From NCBI RefSeq assembly GCF_004348545.1, contig NZ_SMKL01000020.1, forward strand, positions 1 through 64,000: a stretch of 64,000 nt of DNA. Reading direction: 5' to 3'. The DNA is from Jiangella ureilytica. GTDB taxonomy: Bacteria > Actinomycetota > Actinomycetes > Jiangellales > Jiangellaceae. Every line of letters begins with the position of its first letter. The first letter of the stretch is position 1. Both the position numbers and the translations under genes were made by a program. The notes beneath the pieces were generated by a model. The model ran no database searches. It had not been told where the DNA came from and worked only from the letters and a program-made list of their open reading frames with translations. Below are positions 42,661 to 50,395 of this stretch, piece after piece.

Positions 42661-43803
42661 CGCGAGTCCGTCGAACGCCCGGTCCGCCGCCTGCTGGCGC
42701 GCGCGATCGGCCGCCCGCACCCGCGCCGTCACCGCTGCCAGCCGCTCCCCCGGCCCGACGAGGTCGACGCGGCTGGCCGCGGCCACCGCCGTCACCAGGT
42801 CGGCGGGAACGGCGGCCGGACCGCCCAGCGCGCCCGCGATGGCCCCGGCCATCGAGGCGATGGAGTCGGAGTCGCGGCCGTAGTTGACGCCGCCGATGAC
42901 GGAGTCGCGCCAGTCGCCGCGGGCGATGGCCAGCAGGCCCAGCGCGACCGGCAGCTCCTCGATGGTGTGCACGCGGCTCGGCCGCCGGGCGCCCAGGCCC
43001 TGGTCGCGGTAGTCCTCGCCGACGGTGTCATAGGGCGCGATGGCCGCCCGCAGCCTCCCGGACTCGACCGCCTCGGTCCAGTGCCCGATGGACGCCGCGG
43101 TGTCGAGGACCGCCTCGATGCCGGCCCTCGTCCCGTCCTTCGCCAGCCGCAGGGCCGCCGCCAGGACGTCATCGACCGTCGCGCCGGGCGCGGCCGCCGC
43201 GGCCACGCAGGCGGCCATGACCCCGGCGGCCTCGCGGCCGTAGGACGACTGGTGCGCGCCGGCGACGTCGACGGCCTCGGCGTACGCGGCGTCGGGGTCG
43301 GCGGCGTTGACGATGCCGACCGGCGCGATGTACATGGCCGCGCCGCAGTTGACGGCGTTGCCGACGCCGGCCTCGCGCGGGTCGGCGTGACCCCAGTGCA
43401 GCCGCAGCGCCATGAACTTCTCGGCCAGGAACACCCGCTGCAGGGGCAGCGCCTCGGCCTCCAGCTCGGGGATCCAGACCTTGCGGCCGATCATCAGCGG
43501 CACCAGCCGCTCGGCCACGTCGTAGGCCGTCAAGTGCGCCTGCGCCTGCTCGTAGACCTCGACCACGAGGTGCGTCATCAAGGTGTCGTCGGTGATGTGG
43601 CCGTCGCCCTTGTGGTACGGCGCGATGGGCCGCGCGGTGCGCCAGTCCTCGTGGTACGGCGGGACGATGCCTTCGACCCAGCCGCCCCAGCGGTCCCGGA
43701 TCTGCCGCGGCGACCAGCCCTCCGTCGCACCACCGAGCGCGTCGCCGACGGCGGCTCCCGTCAGGCATCCGACCGCTGTATCGATGAGTGCGTCACTGGT
43801 CAC
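42655..43803 (-). CDS. ADP-ribosylglycohydrolase family protein
   Basis: 382 residues. The core motifs are intact: VGCLTGAAVGDALGGATEG (about 10-28), DGHITDDTLMTHLV (about 67-80, TDDT metal site) and NYGRDSDSIASMAGAIAGALGG (about 310-331). A GTG start overlaps the preceding gene's stop (GTGA). Of the four paralogues this and the one at 45058 look the most catalytically complete. Likely cytosolic hydrolase of a ribosyl bond. Confidence 0.85.
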   Translation of the reverse strand: MTSDALIDTAVGCLTGAAVGDALGGATEGWSPRQIRDRWGGWVEGIVPPYHEDWRTARPIAPYHKGDGHITDDTLMTHLVVEVYEQAQAHLTAYDVAERLVPLMIGRKVWIPELEAEALPLQRVFLAEKFMALRLHWGHADPREAGVGNAVNCGAAMYIAPVGIVNAADPDAAYAEAVDVAGAHQSSYGREAAGVMAACVAAAAAPGATVDDVLAAALRLAKDGTRAGIEAVLDTAASIGHWTEAVESGRLRAAIAPYDTVGEDYRDQGLGARRPSRVHTIEELPVALGLLAIARGDWRDSVIGGVNYGRDSDSIASMAGAIAGALGGPAAVPADLVTAVAAASRVDLVGPGERLAAVTARVRAADRARQQAADRAFDGLAP

Positions 43804-44852
43804 GAGATCGTCCTTCCCTCGATGGAGCCTGCCAGGTCGACGAGGTCGACGCCGGCCAGATCGGGTGAGCAGCAGCCGGCGAGTCGCCGGCACCGCTCGA
43901 CCCAGGTCGTGGGGAGCGCGCCCAGCCCGTGCGCCGCCCCGGTGAGCGCGCCCGTCAGCGCCGGTGCGCTGTCGGCCAGGGTGGGCAGGCACACGGCGGC
44001 GGTGACGGCGGCGATTGGCCGCTCCCCGCCCCGCTCGGCGGCCTGCGCCAGCGCGACGGCGACAGCGACCGTCTGGGCCGCGGCGACGCCGTAGCTGTAG
44101 ACGTGGTCGACGATCTCGTCGAGCTGGGCGACGGCGTCGGCCGCGGTCTCCGCTGTGGCAGAGACGGTGAGCGCCCGGGACACCGTCGTCGCCAGGAGCC
44201 CGTCCGCCGGCAGTGCGTCGGCGGCGGCCGCCGCCCAGGCGTCGGTGAGCGGCTCGCCGCGGACCAGCCGGGCCATCGTCTCCGCGACCGCCCGCGCGGC
44301 TGCCAGCCCGTCACCGTCGTTCGTGACCTCGGCGTCCCAGCCGGCCAGCGTGGCGGCCGTGGCCGGGCCGTCGGCGACGAGGCCGATCGCGACCGCACGG
44401 ACCGCGGCGGCGTCGTCGAAGTGGTGCGGGTTGTCGTGCCCGGTCAGCGGCGGGTCGACCTCGCGGCGAAGCGCGTCGGCCGCGGCGGCGACGCTGATCC
44501 GGCCCCGTGGCAGTGTTCCGGCGGCGACGGCGCGGCGCCAGTGTGTGTGCACGTCCGCGCGGCTCAGCGGGCCGGGGCGCGCGGCGTCCAACAGCCAGCG
44601 CAGCGTCCACGCCGCCCACTCCGCGTCGTCGCTCGACCCGAGCCGCAGCGGCGCCGTCGGCTGGTTGAGCGCGAACGGCACCGGCAGCGTCGTCACCTGC
44701 TGCGTCTCGGCGAACTCGTCCAGTTCGCGGCGCAGGCGGCGGGTCCACGGCGGCAGCAGCTGGGACCGGTGCCGGACGGCGGGCCAGCCGGCCGCGTCGC
44801 CGATGGCGAGTCCGAGCAGCGCCCCCGCGGTGCGGTCGCGACGATCGTTCAC
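43800..44852 (-). CDS. ADP-ribosylglycohydrolase family protein, degenerate metal site
   Basis: 350 residues. The N-terminal motif GALLGLAIGDAAGWPAV is intact, and SSDDAEWAAWTLRWLL may stand for the first acidic cluster. The C-terminal signature that normally reads GxDxDT/S is CLPTLADSAPALTGALTGA, which lacks the first Asp and the Thr/Ser spacing. It may be a non-catalytic subunit or have different chemistry. The GTG start overlaps the stop of the small VGRGP-repeat frame (GTGA); the stop overlaps the next hydrolase start. Confidence 0.75.
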   Translation of the reverse strand: MNDRRDRTAGALLGLAIGDAAGWPAVRHRSQLLPPWTRRLRRELDEFAETQQVTTLPVPFALNQPTAPLRLGSSDDAEWAAWTLRWLLDAARPGPLSRADVHTHWRRAVAAGTLPRGRISVAAAADALRREVDPPLTGHDNPHHFDDAAAVRAVAIGLVADGPATAATLAGWDAEVTNDGDGLAAARAVAETMARLVRGEPLTDAWAAAAADALPADGLLATTVSRALTVSATAETAADAVAQLDEIVDHVYSYGVAAAQTVAVAVALAQAAERGGERPIAAVTAAVCLPTLADSAPALTGALTGAAHGLGALPTTWVERCRRLAGCCSPDLAGVDLVDLAGSIEGRTIS

Positions 44853-45061
44853 GTGCGTGCCCCCGGCCGCGCCGCCGCCGTGGCCCGTTCAGCAGGTCCG
44901 GCACTGTCGGTGCCCACCCCTAGGGTGGGTCCCACCCGGTCCGGGCGGGGACTGACCGGACCACGGCCGACCGGACCGCGGCCGACCGGACCGCGGCCGA
45001 CCGGACCGCGGCCGACCGGACCGCGGCCGACCCGACCGCGGCGGACCTGCCGTTCTCTCAT
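44849..45061 (-). CDS. candidate 70-residue VGRGP-repeat peptide
   Basis: Open frame of 70 codons whose ATG overlaps the upstream hydrolase stop (ATGA, 45058-45061) and whose TGA overlaps the next hydrolase GTG (GTGA, 44849-44852), the same junctions as the operon's known genes. Sequence: basic start MRERQVRRGR, five to six VGRGP pentapeptides, then a Pro/Ala/Arg-rich tail. No family recognised. Predicted disordered and strongly basic. It may be a real small protein or simply a frame kept open to carry ribosomes between the two hydrolase genes. Confidence 0.5.
   Translation of the reverse strand: MRERQVRRGRVGRGPVGRGPVGRGPVGRGPVGRGPVSPRPDRVGPTLGVGTDSAGPAERATAAARPGART
44954..45043. repeat. six tandem 15-bp repeats
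   Basis: Unit GACCGGACCGCGGCC, six copies in a row (44954, 44969, 44984, 44999, 45014, 45029). The outer two have one to two changes. On the minus strand in the small frame each unit codes for VGRGP. Confidence 0.9.
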
Positions 45062-46017
45062 GAGCCTTCCTCCAGGTGGTCGGCCAGCCGGTCGGCGAGG
45101 TCGAGCGGATGCAGGCCCGCCACGACCTCGCCCAGGCAGCGGCCGGTGACCGGCCCGATCTGCGCCTGCCAGTCCGCAGGCACCGCGCCGAGGCCGCCGT
45201 GTGCCCCGGCCAGCGCGCCGGCGATGGCGGCGGTGGTGTCGGCGTCGCGCCCCATCGACACGGCGCCGGTCACCGCGGCGGCGAACGAGCCCTCCGCCGC
45301 CAGGAACGCGGCGAACGCCAACGCGACCGCCTCCGGCGCCAGATCGGTCCACGGATACGACCGGACGACGACGGCCTCGAGCAGCGCGGGCACGTCGCCC
45401 GCGTGGACCAGAGCCGACCGCAACGACCGCGCCGTCCACGAGTCCGAAGGGACGGCGTCCAGTGCGGCGGCCGCGATGTCGGCGGCGGGGGCGCGACCCG
45501 TCATGGCGACGGCGACAGCCGCGGCCACCGCGACCCCGGCGTGCACGCCCTCGCCGGAGTGGCTGACCGCGCCGTCGACGGCCGCCAGCCGAGCGGCCAG
45601 AGCCGGGTCCCCCGCCGCGTACACGCCGTGCACCGCGGACCGCATCGCCAGCCCGTCGCTCCACGAGTGCAGGTGCCGTCCGCTCGCCGGCGGCCGCAGC
45701 CCGGCGCGCAGGTTCTCGATGGTCCCCAGTTCACTGAACCCGGCGCCCGGGAACCCGCCCGAGCGCCCGGCCAGGTGCGTGACCCACGCGTCGGCCACGT
45801 GGTCGCTCGTGAGCCCGGTCCCGTGCTCCAGCAGCAGCAGCGCGCTGAACGCGGCGTACTCGGTGTCGTCCGTGCCCGTAGGCTGGTCGGTCAAGAAGCC
45901 CTGTATCCGGTGTCCGAACTTCGCCGCGATCGCCTCGGCGGTCATGTTCTCCGCGGGGGCGCCCATGGCGTCGCCGATGGCGAGCCCGAGCAGGCACCCC
46001 CGCGCCCGGTCCCTCAT
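45058..46017 (-). CDS. ADP-ribosylglycohydrolase family protein
   Basis: 319 residues, the compact form. RARGCLLGLAIGDAMGAPAENM (residues 3-24), QPTGTDDTEYAAFSALLLLEHG (TDDT metal ligands) and SMGRDADTTAAIAGALAGAHGG (DADT) complete the DraG-type dinuclear metal site. The ATG shares a base with the stop of the sugar-binding protein (TGATG). First of the four hydrolases in transcription order, so it may act directly on the imported compound. Confidence 0.87.
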   Translation of the reverse strand: MRDRARGCLLGLAIGDAMGAPAENMTAEAIAAKFGHRIQGFLTDQPTGTDDTEYAAFSALLLLEHGTGLTSDHVADAWVTHLAGRSGGFPGAGFSELGTIENLRAGLRPPASGRHLHSWSDGLAMRSAVHGVYAAGDPALAARLAAVDGAVSHSGEGVHAGVAVAAAVAVAMTGRAPAADIAAAALDAVPSDSWTARSLRSALVHAGDVPALLEAVVVRSYPWTDLAPEAVALAFAAFLAAEGSFAAAVTGAVSMGRDADTTAAIAGALAGAHGGLGAVPADWQAQIGPVTGRCLGEVVAGLHPLDLADRLADHLEEGS

Positions 46018-47321
46018 CAACGCTGGTAGCGCTCGAGGACGGCATTGCCCTCGTCGACCAGCTTGGTGCCCAGCTCCTCCAGCGAGATCTGGTCGCTGAA
46101 GTACTCCTGGAACGCCGGGTTCGCGATCCGTGACTTCCATTCCTCGAACCCCTTGACCTGCTGGAACGGCGCCATCTCCAGGTCGTCGGCGGTGGCCGTC
46201 GCGACGTCCCAGCCGGTGGCCGGGTCGTTCAGCTCCGGGCTCTGCGCCGCCTCCTGGCTGGTCGGCAGCAGCCAGTCGCCGGCCGCCAGTCGGACCTGGT
46301 TCTCGGCGTTGAGGAAGTACTCGATGAACCGCACGGCCTCCTCCGGGTGCTCGGTCTCGGCCGAGACCGAGAGGGTCTGGCTGACGGCGCCCTGCGCGCT
46401 GCTGTCGCCTTCGAGCGCCGGCAGCGTCACCCAGTCGAAGCCGTCGGGCGCCTGCTCGATGATCTGCTGGCGCAGCCAGATCGCGCCCGGCAGCATGGCG
46501 TACTGGCCGGCGAAGAAGCCGGGCAGCGCGTCGGCCGACGACATGCCGATGCCGTCGGGCGAGGCGGAGCCGTCGGTGTAGATCATCTCGTGGATGCGGC
46601 GTGGCACCTCCTGGTCGGCCTCGTCGAAGACCGCCTGCACCTCGCCGGTCGGGTCGCTGAAGTAGTCGCCGCCGAAGTTGCGGGCCAGGTTGAGGATGCG
46701 GTTGGCCGGCGCGTTCAGCGGGATGACGGCGCCGAACTGGCCGTCGGTGGTGAGCTGTGCGGCGACGTCGCCGAACTCGTCCCACGTCCACGGGTCCTCG
46801 ATGGTCGGCAGCGTGACGCCGGCTGCCTCGAGCAGTGTCCGGTTGGCGAAGACGACCTGCGACTCCTGCAGGAACGGCACCCCGTAGACGGCGTCGCCGA
46901 AGGTCGCGGTGTCCCAGGCGCCCTCGCGGATGTCGTCGCGGATCTCGTCGGACAGGTACTCCGACAGGTCCAGGACGTTGCCGCGGTCGCCGAAGTCCTG
47001 CAGCACCGTGGACTCGTAGTGGAACACGTCCGGGGCGGTGCCGCCCTCGAACGACGTCATCAGCTGGTCGTGCACGTTGTTCCAGTCGCCCTGGAGCAGC
47101 TCGACCTGGATGTCCGGGTTGGCCTCGTTCCAGGCCGCGACGATGGCCTCGTTGGCCTCGACGCTCGCGGTCTGCCAGGCCAGCGTCTGGAAGGTCAGCT
47201 CGACGGGCTCGCCGCCGCTGCCGCCGTCGTCGCCGGAGCCGGTCTCGTCGTCACCTCCGCCGCAGGCCGCGAGCACCAGGCCCGCGGCCGCCGCGATGGC
47301 GAGACTTCTCATCGAACGCAT
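46017..47321 (-). CDS. ABC transporter sugar-binding lipoprotein
   Basis: 434 residues. Signal peptide with lipobox LVLAAC at about residue 20, Gly/Asp-rich linker, then the family 1 extracellular solute-binding fold (LTFQTLAWQTASVEANEAIVAAWNEANPDIQVEL, GTAPDVFHYES, YGVPFLQESQVVFANRTLL). AGGAGG precedes the ATG by six bases. It delivers a ligand to the MalF/MalG-type permeases encoded just upstream; no ATPase gene is in the window, so a shared MsiK-like ATPase is likely. Ligand unknown; the downstream hydrolases suggest a ribosylated or oligosaccharide compound. Confidence 0.88.
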   Translation of the reverse strand: MRSMRSLAIAAAAGLVLAACGGGDDETGSGDDGGSGGEPVELTFQTLAWQTASVEANEAIVAAWNEANPDIQVELLQGDWNNVHDQLMTSFEGGTAPDVFHYESTVLQDFGDRGNVLDLSEYLSDEIRDDIREGAWDTATFGDAVYGVPFLQESQVVFANRTLLEAAGVTLPTIEDPWTWDEFGDVAAQLTTDGQFGAVIPLNAPANRILNLARNFGGDYFSDPTGEVQAVFDEADQEVPRRIHEMIYTDGSASPDGIGMSSADALPGFFAGQYAMLPGAIWLRQQIIEQAPDGFDWVTLPALEGDSSAQGAVSQTLSVSAETEHPEEAVRFIEYFLNAENQVRLAAGDWLLPTSQEAAQSPELNDPATGWDVATATADDLEMAPFQQVKGFEEWKSRIANPAFQEYFSDQISLEELGTKLVDEGNAVLERYQR

Positions 47322-47348
47322 GGGTGTCCTCCTCTTCGAGGTCCTGGA

Positions 47349-48185
47349 TCAGGACTTGACGGCTCCGCCGAGCAGCCCGCCGGTGAGCCGGCGCTGCATG
47401 AAGGCGAAGAAGATCAGGCTGGGAATCGTGGCGACGAGCGACGCCGCCGCCAGCGGGCCGAGCCGGGCCACGCCCTCGGCGCCGATGAACTTCACCAGCG
47501 TCAGTGAGAGCGTCTGCAGCTCGGGGTCGCGGATCAGCACGAGCGCGAACAGGAACTCGTTCCAGGCCGAGACGAACGCGAACAGCCCGGCCGCGACGAC
47601 GCCCGGTGCCAGCAGCGGCGCGATGACGCTGCGCAGCGTGCGGACCTTCGATGCGCCGTCCATGGACGCGGCCTCTTCGAGCTCGATCGGGATCGTCTCG
47701 ATGTAACTGCGCAGCATCCAGAGCGCGAACGGCATGCTCCAGACCACGTAGACGGCGATCAGCCCGAGGTAGGTGTCGTACAGGCCGAGGTCGCGCAGCA
47801 GCAGGAACAGCGGGATGATCACCAGGATGAACGGGAAGATCTGGCTGAGCAGCACCCACACCAGCGTCATCCGGCTCAGCACCGACCGGTAGCGCGCCAT
47901 CACGTAGGCGGCCGGAATCGACAGCACCACCGTCACCAGGCACGACACCCCGGCGACCAGCAGCGTGTTGAGGATCGAGCGGACGATCGGCTGCTCGTCG
48001 AACGCGGCCCGGAAGTTGTCGAACGTGATGTCGTTCGGAATCCAGGTCGGCTCGATCAGCGCGAGCTCCTGCGGCGTCTTCAGCGCCGTCGAGACCAGCC
48101 AGAACAGCGGGAAGGCCAGGAAGACCAGGTAGCCGGCCAGGGCGACGTACTTCAGCGTCGTCGCGACGGGCGTGGAGCGGGTCAT
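47349..48185 (-). CDS. ABC sugar permease, MalG type
   Basis: 278 residues, six predicted membrane helices. The ATPase-contact loop reads EEAASMDGASKVRTLRSVIAPLLAPG, the EAA motif of binding-protein-dependent permeases. Starts within the stop of the MalF-type gene (ATGA). Forms the transmembrane channel with its partner. Confidence 0.9.
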   Translation of the reverse strand: MTRSTPVATTLKYVALAGYLVFLAFPLFWLVSTALKTPQELALIEPTWIPNDITFDNFRAAFDEQPIVRSILNTLLVAGVSCLVTVVLSIPAAYVMARYRSVLSRMTLVWVLLSQIFPFILVIIPLFLLLRDLGLYDTYLGLIAVYVVWSMPFALWMLRSYIETIPIELEEAASMDGASKVRTLRSVIAPLLAPGVVAAGLFAFVSAWNEFLFALVLIRDPELQTLSLTLVKFIGAEGVARLGPLAAASLVATIPSLIFFAFMQRRLTGGLLGGAVKS

Positions 48186-49129
48186 CGGGCGTTCGCCTCC
48201 CTCACCCGCTGGCGCAGATAGAAGACGACGAACACCGCGATGACCACGACCATCGCGTTGCCCAGCGCCGCCGCATAGCCGTAGTTGCCGTAGCGGAACG
48301 CCTCCTCGTAGGCGAACAGCAGCGGCAGCCGCGTCTCGCCGCCCGGCCCGCCCTGGGTCAGGACGTAGACCAGGCTGAACGAGTTGAAGTTCCAGATGAA
48401 GTCGAGCGTGGTCATCGCGACGACGACGGGCTTGATGGCCGGCCATGTGACGTTGCGGAAGCGCTGCCACACGCCGGCGCCGTCCATGGCCGCGGCCTCG
48501 TGCAGCTCCCGCGGCACGCTCTGCAGCCCGGCCAGCAGCACCACCGTCGTCTGCGGCATCCCGGCCCAGACACCCACGAGGATCACCGCCGGCAGCGCCA
48601 GCGAGAACGACGACAGCCAGTCGACGTTCTCGTCGATGATGCGCAGGTCCATCAGGACGTCGTTGAGGATGCCGGCGTTCGGGTGGTAGACCAGCCGCCA
48701 CATGATGCCGATGACCACCGGCGGCATCGCCCATGGCACCAGCGCCAGGGTGCGGGCCAGCCAGCGCAGCCGCAGCCGCTGGTTGAGCAGCAGCGCGAGC
48801 CCGAGGCTGGCGAAGAACTGCAGGATCGTCACCGCGAACGCCCAGATGAGGCCGATGCGGAAGGACTCCCAGAAGTAGGAGTCGCCGAGCAGGTTCCGGT
48901 AGTTCTCGAAGCCGGTGAAGCTGGTCTGCGCATTGGCGCCGGCCTGTGCGTCGGTGAAGCCGAGATAGATGCCGCGCAGCAGCGGGTAGACGCTGAACAG
49001 CACCACCGGGACCAGCGCCGGCACGGCGAGCATGAGGCCGTCGCGGTCGAGGCCGAGGAAGCCGCGGCGCCTGGCCGGCCTCTGCGGCGGCGTCGTGCGC
49101 GGCGGCTCGGTGACGGCGGTGGCGCTCAT
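48182..49129 (-). CDS. ABC sugar permease, MalF type
   Basis: 315 residues. An Arg/Pro-rich cytoplasmic start, then six helices and the EAA loop HEAAAMDGAGVWQRFRNVTWPAIKP. Paired with the MalG-type permease downstream and coupled to lacI upstream by ATGA. Confidence 0.9.
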   Translation of the reverse strand: MSATAVTEPPRTTPPQRPARRRGFLGLDRDGLMLAVPALVPVVLFSVYPLLRGIYLGFTDAQAGANAQTSFTGFENYRNLLGDSYFWESFRIGLIWAFAVTILQFFASLGLALLLNQRLRLRWLARTLALVPWAMPPVVIGIMWRLVYHPNAGILNDVLMDLRIIDENVDWLSSFSLALPAVILVGVWAGMPQTTVVLLAGLQSVPRELHEAAAMDGAGVWQRFRNVTWPAIKPVVVAMTTLDFIWNFNSFSLVYVLTQGGPGGETRLPLLFAYEEAFRYGNYGYAAALGNAMVVVIAVFVVFYLRQRVREANAR

Positions 49130-50130
49130 CGGCTGCTCTCCCTGACGGTCAGCGACGGCGGGACGGTGACCCGCTCCGGCGGCGCGTCGTCGCCGTCGAG
49201 CCGGCGCAGCAGCAGCTCGGCGGCGATGCGGCCGCGGTCGGCCGAACCGAGCGACACGCTGGACAGCGCCGGGAAGCTGGTGGCGGCGAGCGGGGTGTCG
49301 TCCATGCCCACCACGCGGACGTCGCCGGGGACGTCGCGGCCGAGCTCGCGCAGCGCGTGCAGGACGCCCATGGCGATGAGATCGTTGGCGCCCAGCACGG
49401 CATCGACGTCCGGATGCTCGCCGAGCAGCGCGAGCGCCGTGCGCCGGCCGGCCTCGAACTGGAAGTCGGTGAACCGGACGAGCGAGTCGTCCGTGCGCAG
49501 GCCCGTCGTGGCCAGGCCGGCCCGGAAGCCGTCGTAGCGGGCCCGGCCCGGGACGGTGTCGAGCGGGCCGTCGATGAACGCGATGCGGCGGGCGCCGGAC
49601 TCGGCCAGGTGCTCGACCGCCAGCCGGGCGCCGACCCGCGAGTCGGCCCGGACGTTGTCGACCGGGACGTCGTCGGGCAGCAGGCCGATGACGACGACGG
49701 GAACGGCGGCCCGCCGCAGCGCCTCGACGTGCCGGTCGGTGACCCGCAACGGGCACAGGATCAGCCCGTCGACGTAGTTCTGGCTGAGGCTGGCCAGCAC
49801 GCTCAGTTCGTCCTCGACGTCGGCGCCGGTGCTGTGCAGCAGCAGCCGGTAGCCCACGTCGCGCAGGGTCGGCTGGATGCGCCGCACCATCTCGAGGTAG
49901 GCGGCGTTGCCGATGTCCTCCATCGCGAACGCCACCTGCCCGGTGTGCCGGGTCTTCAGCGACTGCGCGACGACGCTCGGCACGTAGCCGACCTGCTGCA
50001 CGGCCGCGTTCACGCGAGCGACCATGTCGGCGTTCGAGGTGTTGCCGTTGAGGGCGCGCGACACCGAGGAGATCGAGACCCCGGCGACCTTGGCGACCTC
50101 GTGGATCGTCGGCCGGCGACGCTGCGTCAT
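49126..50130 (-). CDS. LacI family transcriptional regulator
   Basis: 334 residues. Helix-turn-helix TIHEVAKVAGVSISSVSRALNG at residues 8-29, hinge region with NAAVQQVGYVPSVVAQSLKTRHTG, then the periplasmic-binding-like sugar domain. First gene of the operon and coupled to malF, so it regulates itself and the whole cluster. The matching operators GGAACCGTTTCC and GGAAACGTTTCC lie 28 and 61 bases ahead of its ATG. Probably released from DNA by the imported substrate or a breakdown product. Confidence 0.92.
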   Translation of the reverse strand: MTQRRRPTIHEVAKVAGVSISSVSRALNGNTSNADMVARVNAAVQQVGYVPSVVAQSLKTRHTGQVAFAMEDIGNAAYLEMVRRIQPTLRDVGYRLLLHSTGADVEDELSVLASLSQNYVDGLILCPLRVTDRHVEALRRAAVPVVVIGLLPDDVPVDNVRADSRVGARLAVEHLAESGARRIAFIDGPLDTVPGRARYDGFRAGLATTGLRTDDSLVRFTDFQFEAGRRTALALLGEHPDVDAVLGANDLIAMGVLHALRELGRDVPGDVRVVGMDDTPLAATSFPALSSVSLGSADRGRIAAELLLRRLDGDDAPPERVTVPPSLTVRESSR

Positions 50131-50157
50131 CGCGTGCGCACCTCCTCGTGGCGGAGC

Positions 50158-50169
50158 GGAACCGTTTCC
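50158..50169. promoter_or_regulatory. LacI-type operator 1
   Basis: GGAACCGTTTCC, one position off a perfect palindrome, 28 bases upstream of the lacI start. Confidence 0.7.
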
Positions 50170-50190
50170 GAGGTGTGACGCGGCATGTCA

Positions 50191-50202
50191 GGAAACGTTT
50201 CC
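50191..50202. promoter_or_regulatory. LacI-type operator 2
   Basis: Perfect palindrome GGAAACGTTTCC with the central CG typical of LacI/GalR sites. It is 33 bases from operator 1, about three helical turns, which suits cooperative binding. Confidence 0.8.
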
Positions 50203-50357
50203 GGGATGTGTCAGCCATCGAACCGCGCCCGACGCCGTCCCGTCAAGTCGCCGGTACGAACCCGTGACCTACTGGGGTCTTGACGGGGCGGTTCGGCGCG
50301 TGCTGGAGTTGCGCCGACTTCCCTGTTCGCCGACGGCGGCAGCTCGCGAACCGACTC

Positions 50358-50369
50358 GGAAACGTTTCC
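50358..50369. promoter_or_regulatory. LacI-type operator 3, at the esterase gene
   Basis: A second perfect GGAAACGTTTCC, 27 bases upstream of the divergent esterase ATG. The identical site implies that the esterase is controlled by the same LacI protein. Confidence 0.8.
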
Positions 50370-50395
50370 AGAACGACGGCGCAAAGGAGCGACGG

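Noticed and set aside
44954-45043. Six 15-bp repeats considered as iterons or an origin
   Set aside because: No DnaA boxes or rep gene nearby; the repeats lie between coupled operon genes and read in frame as VGRGP.
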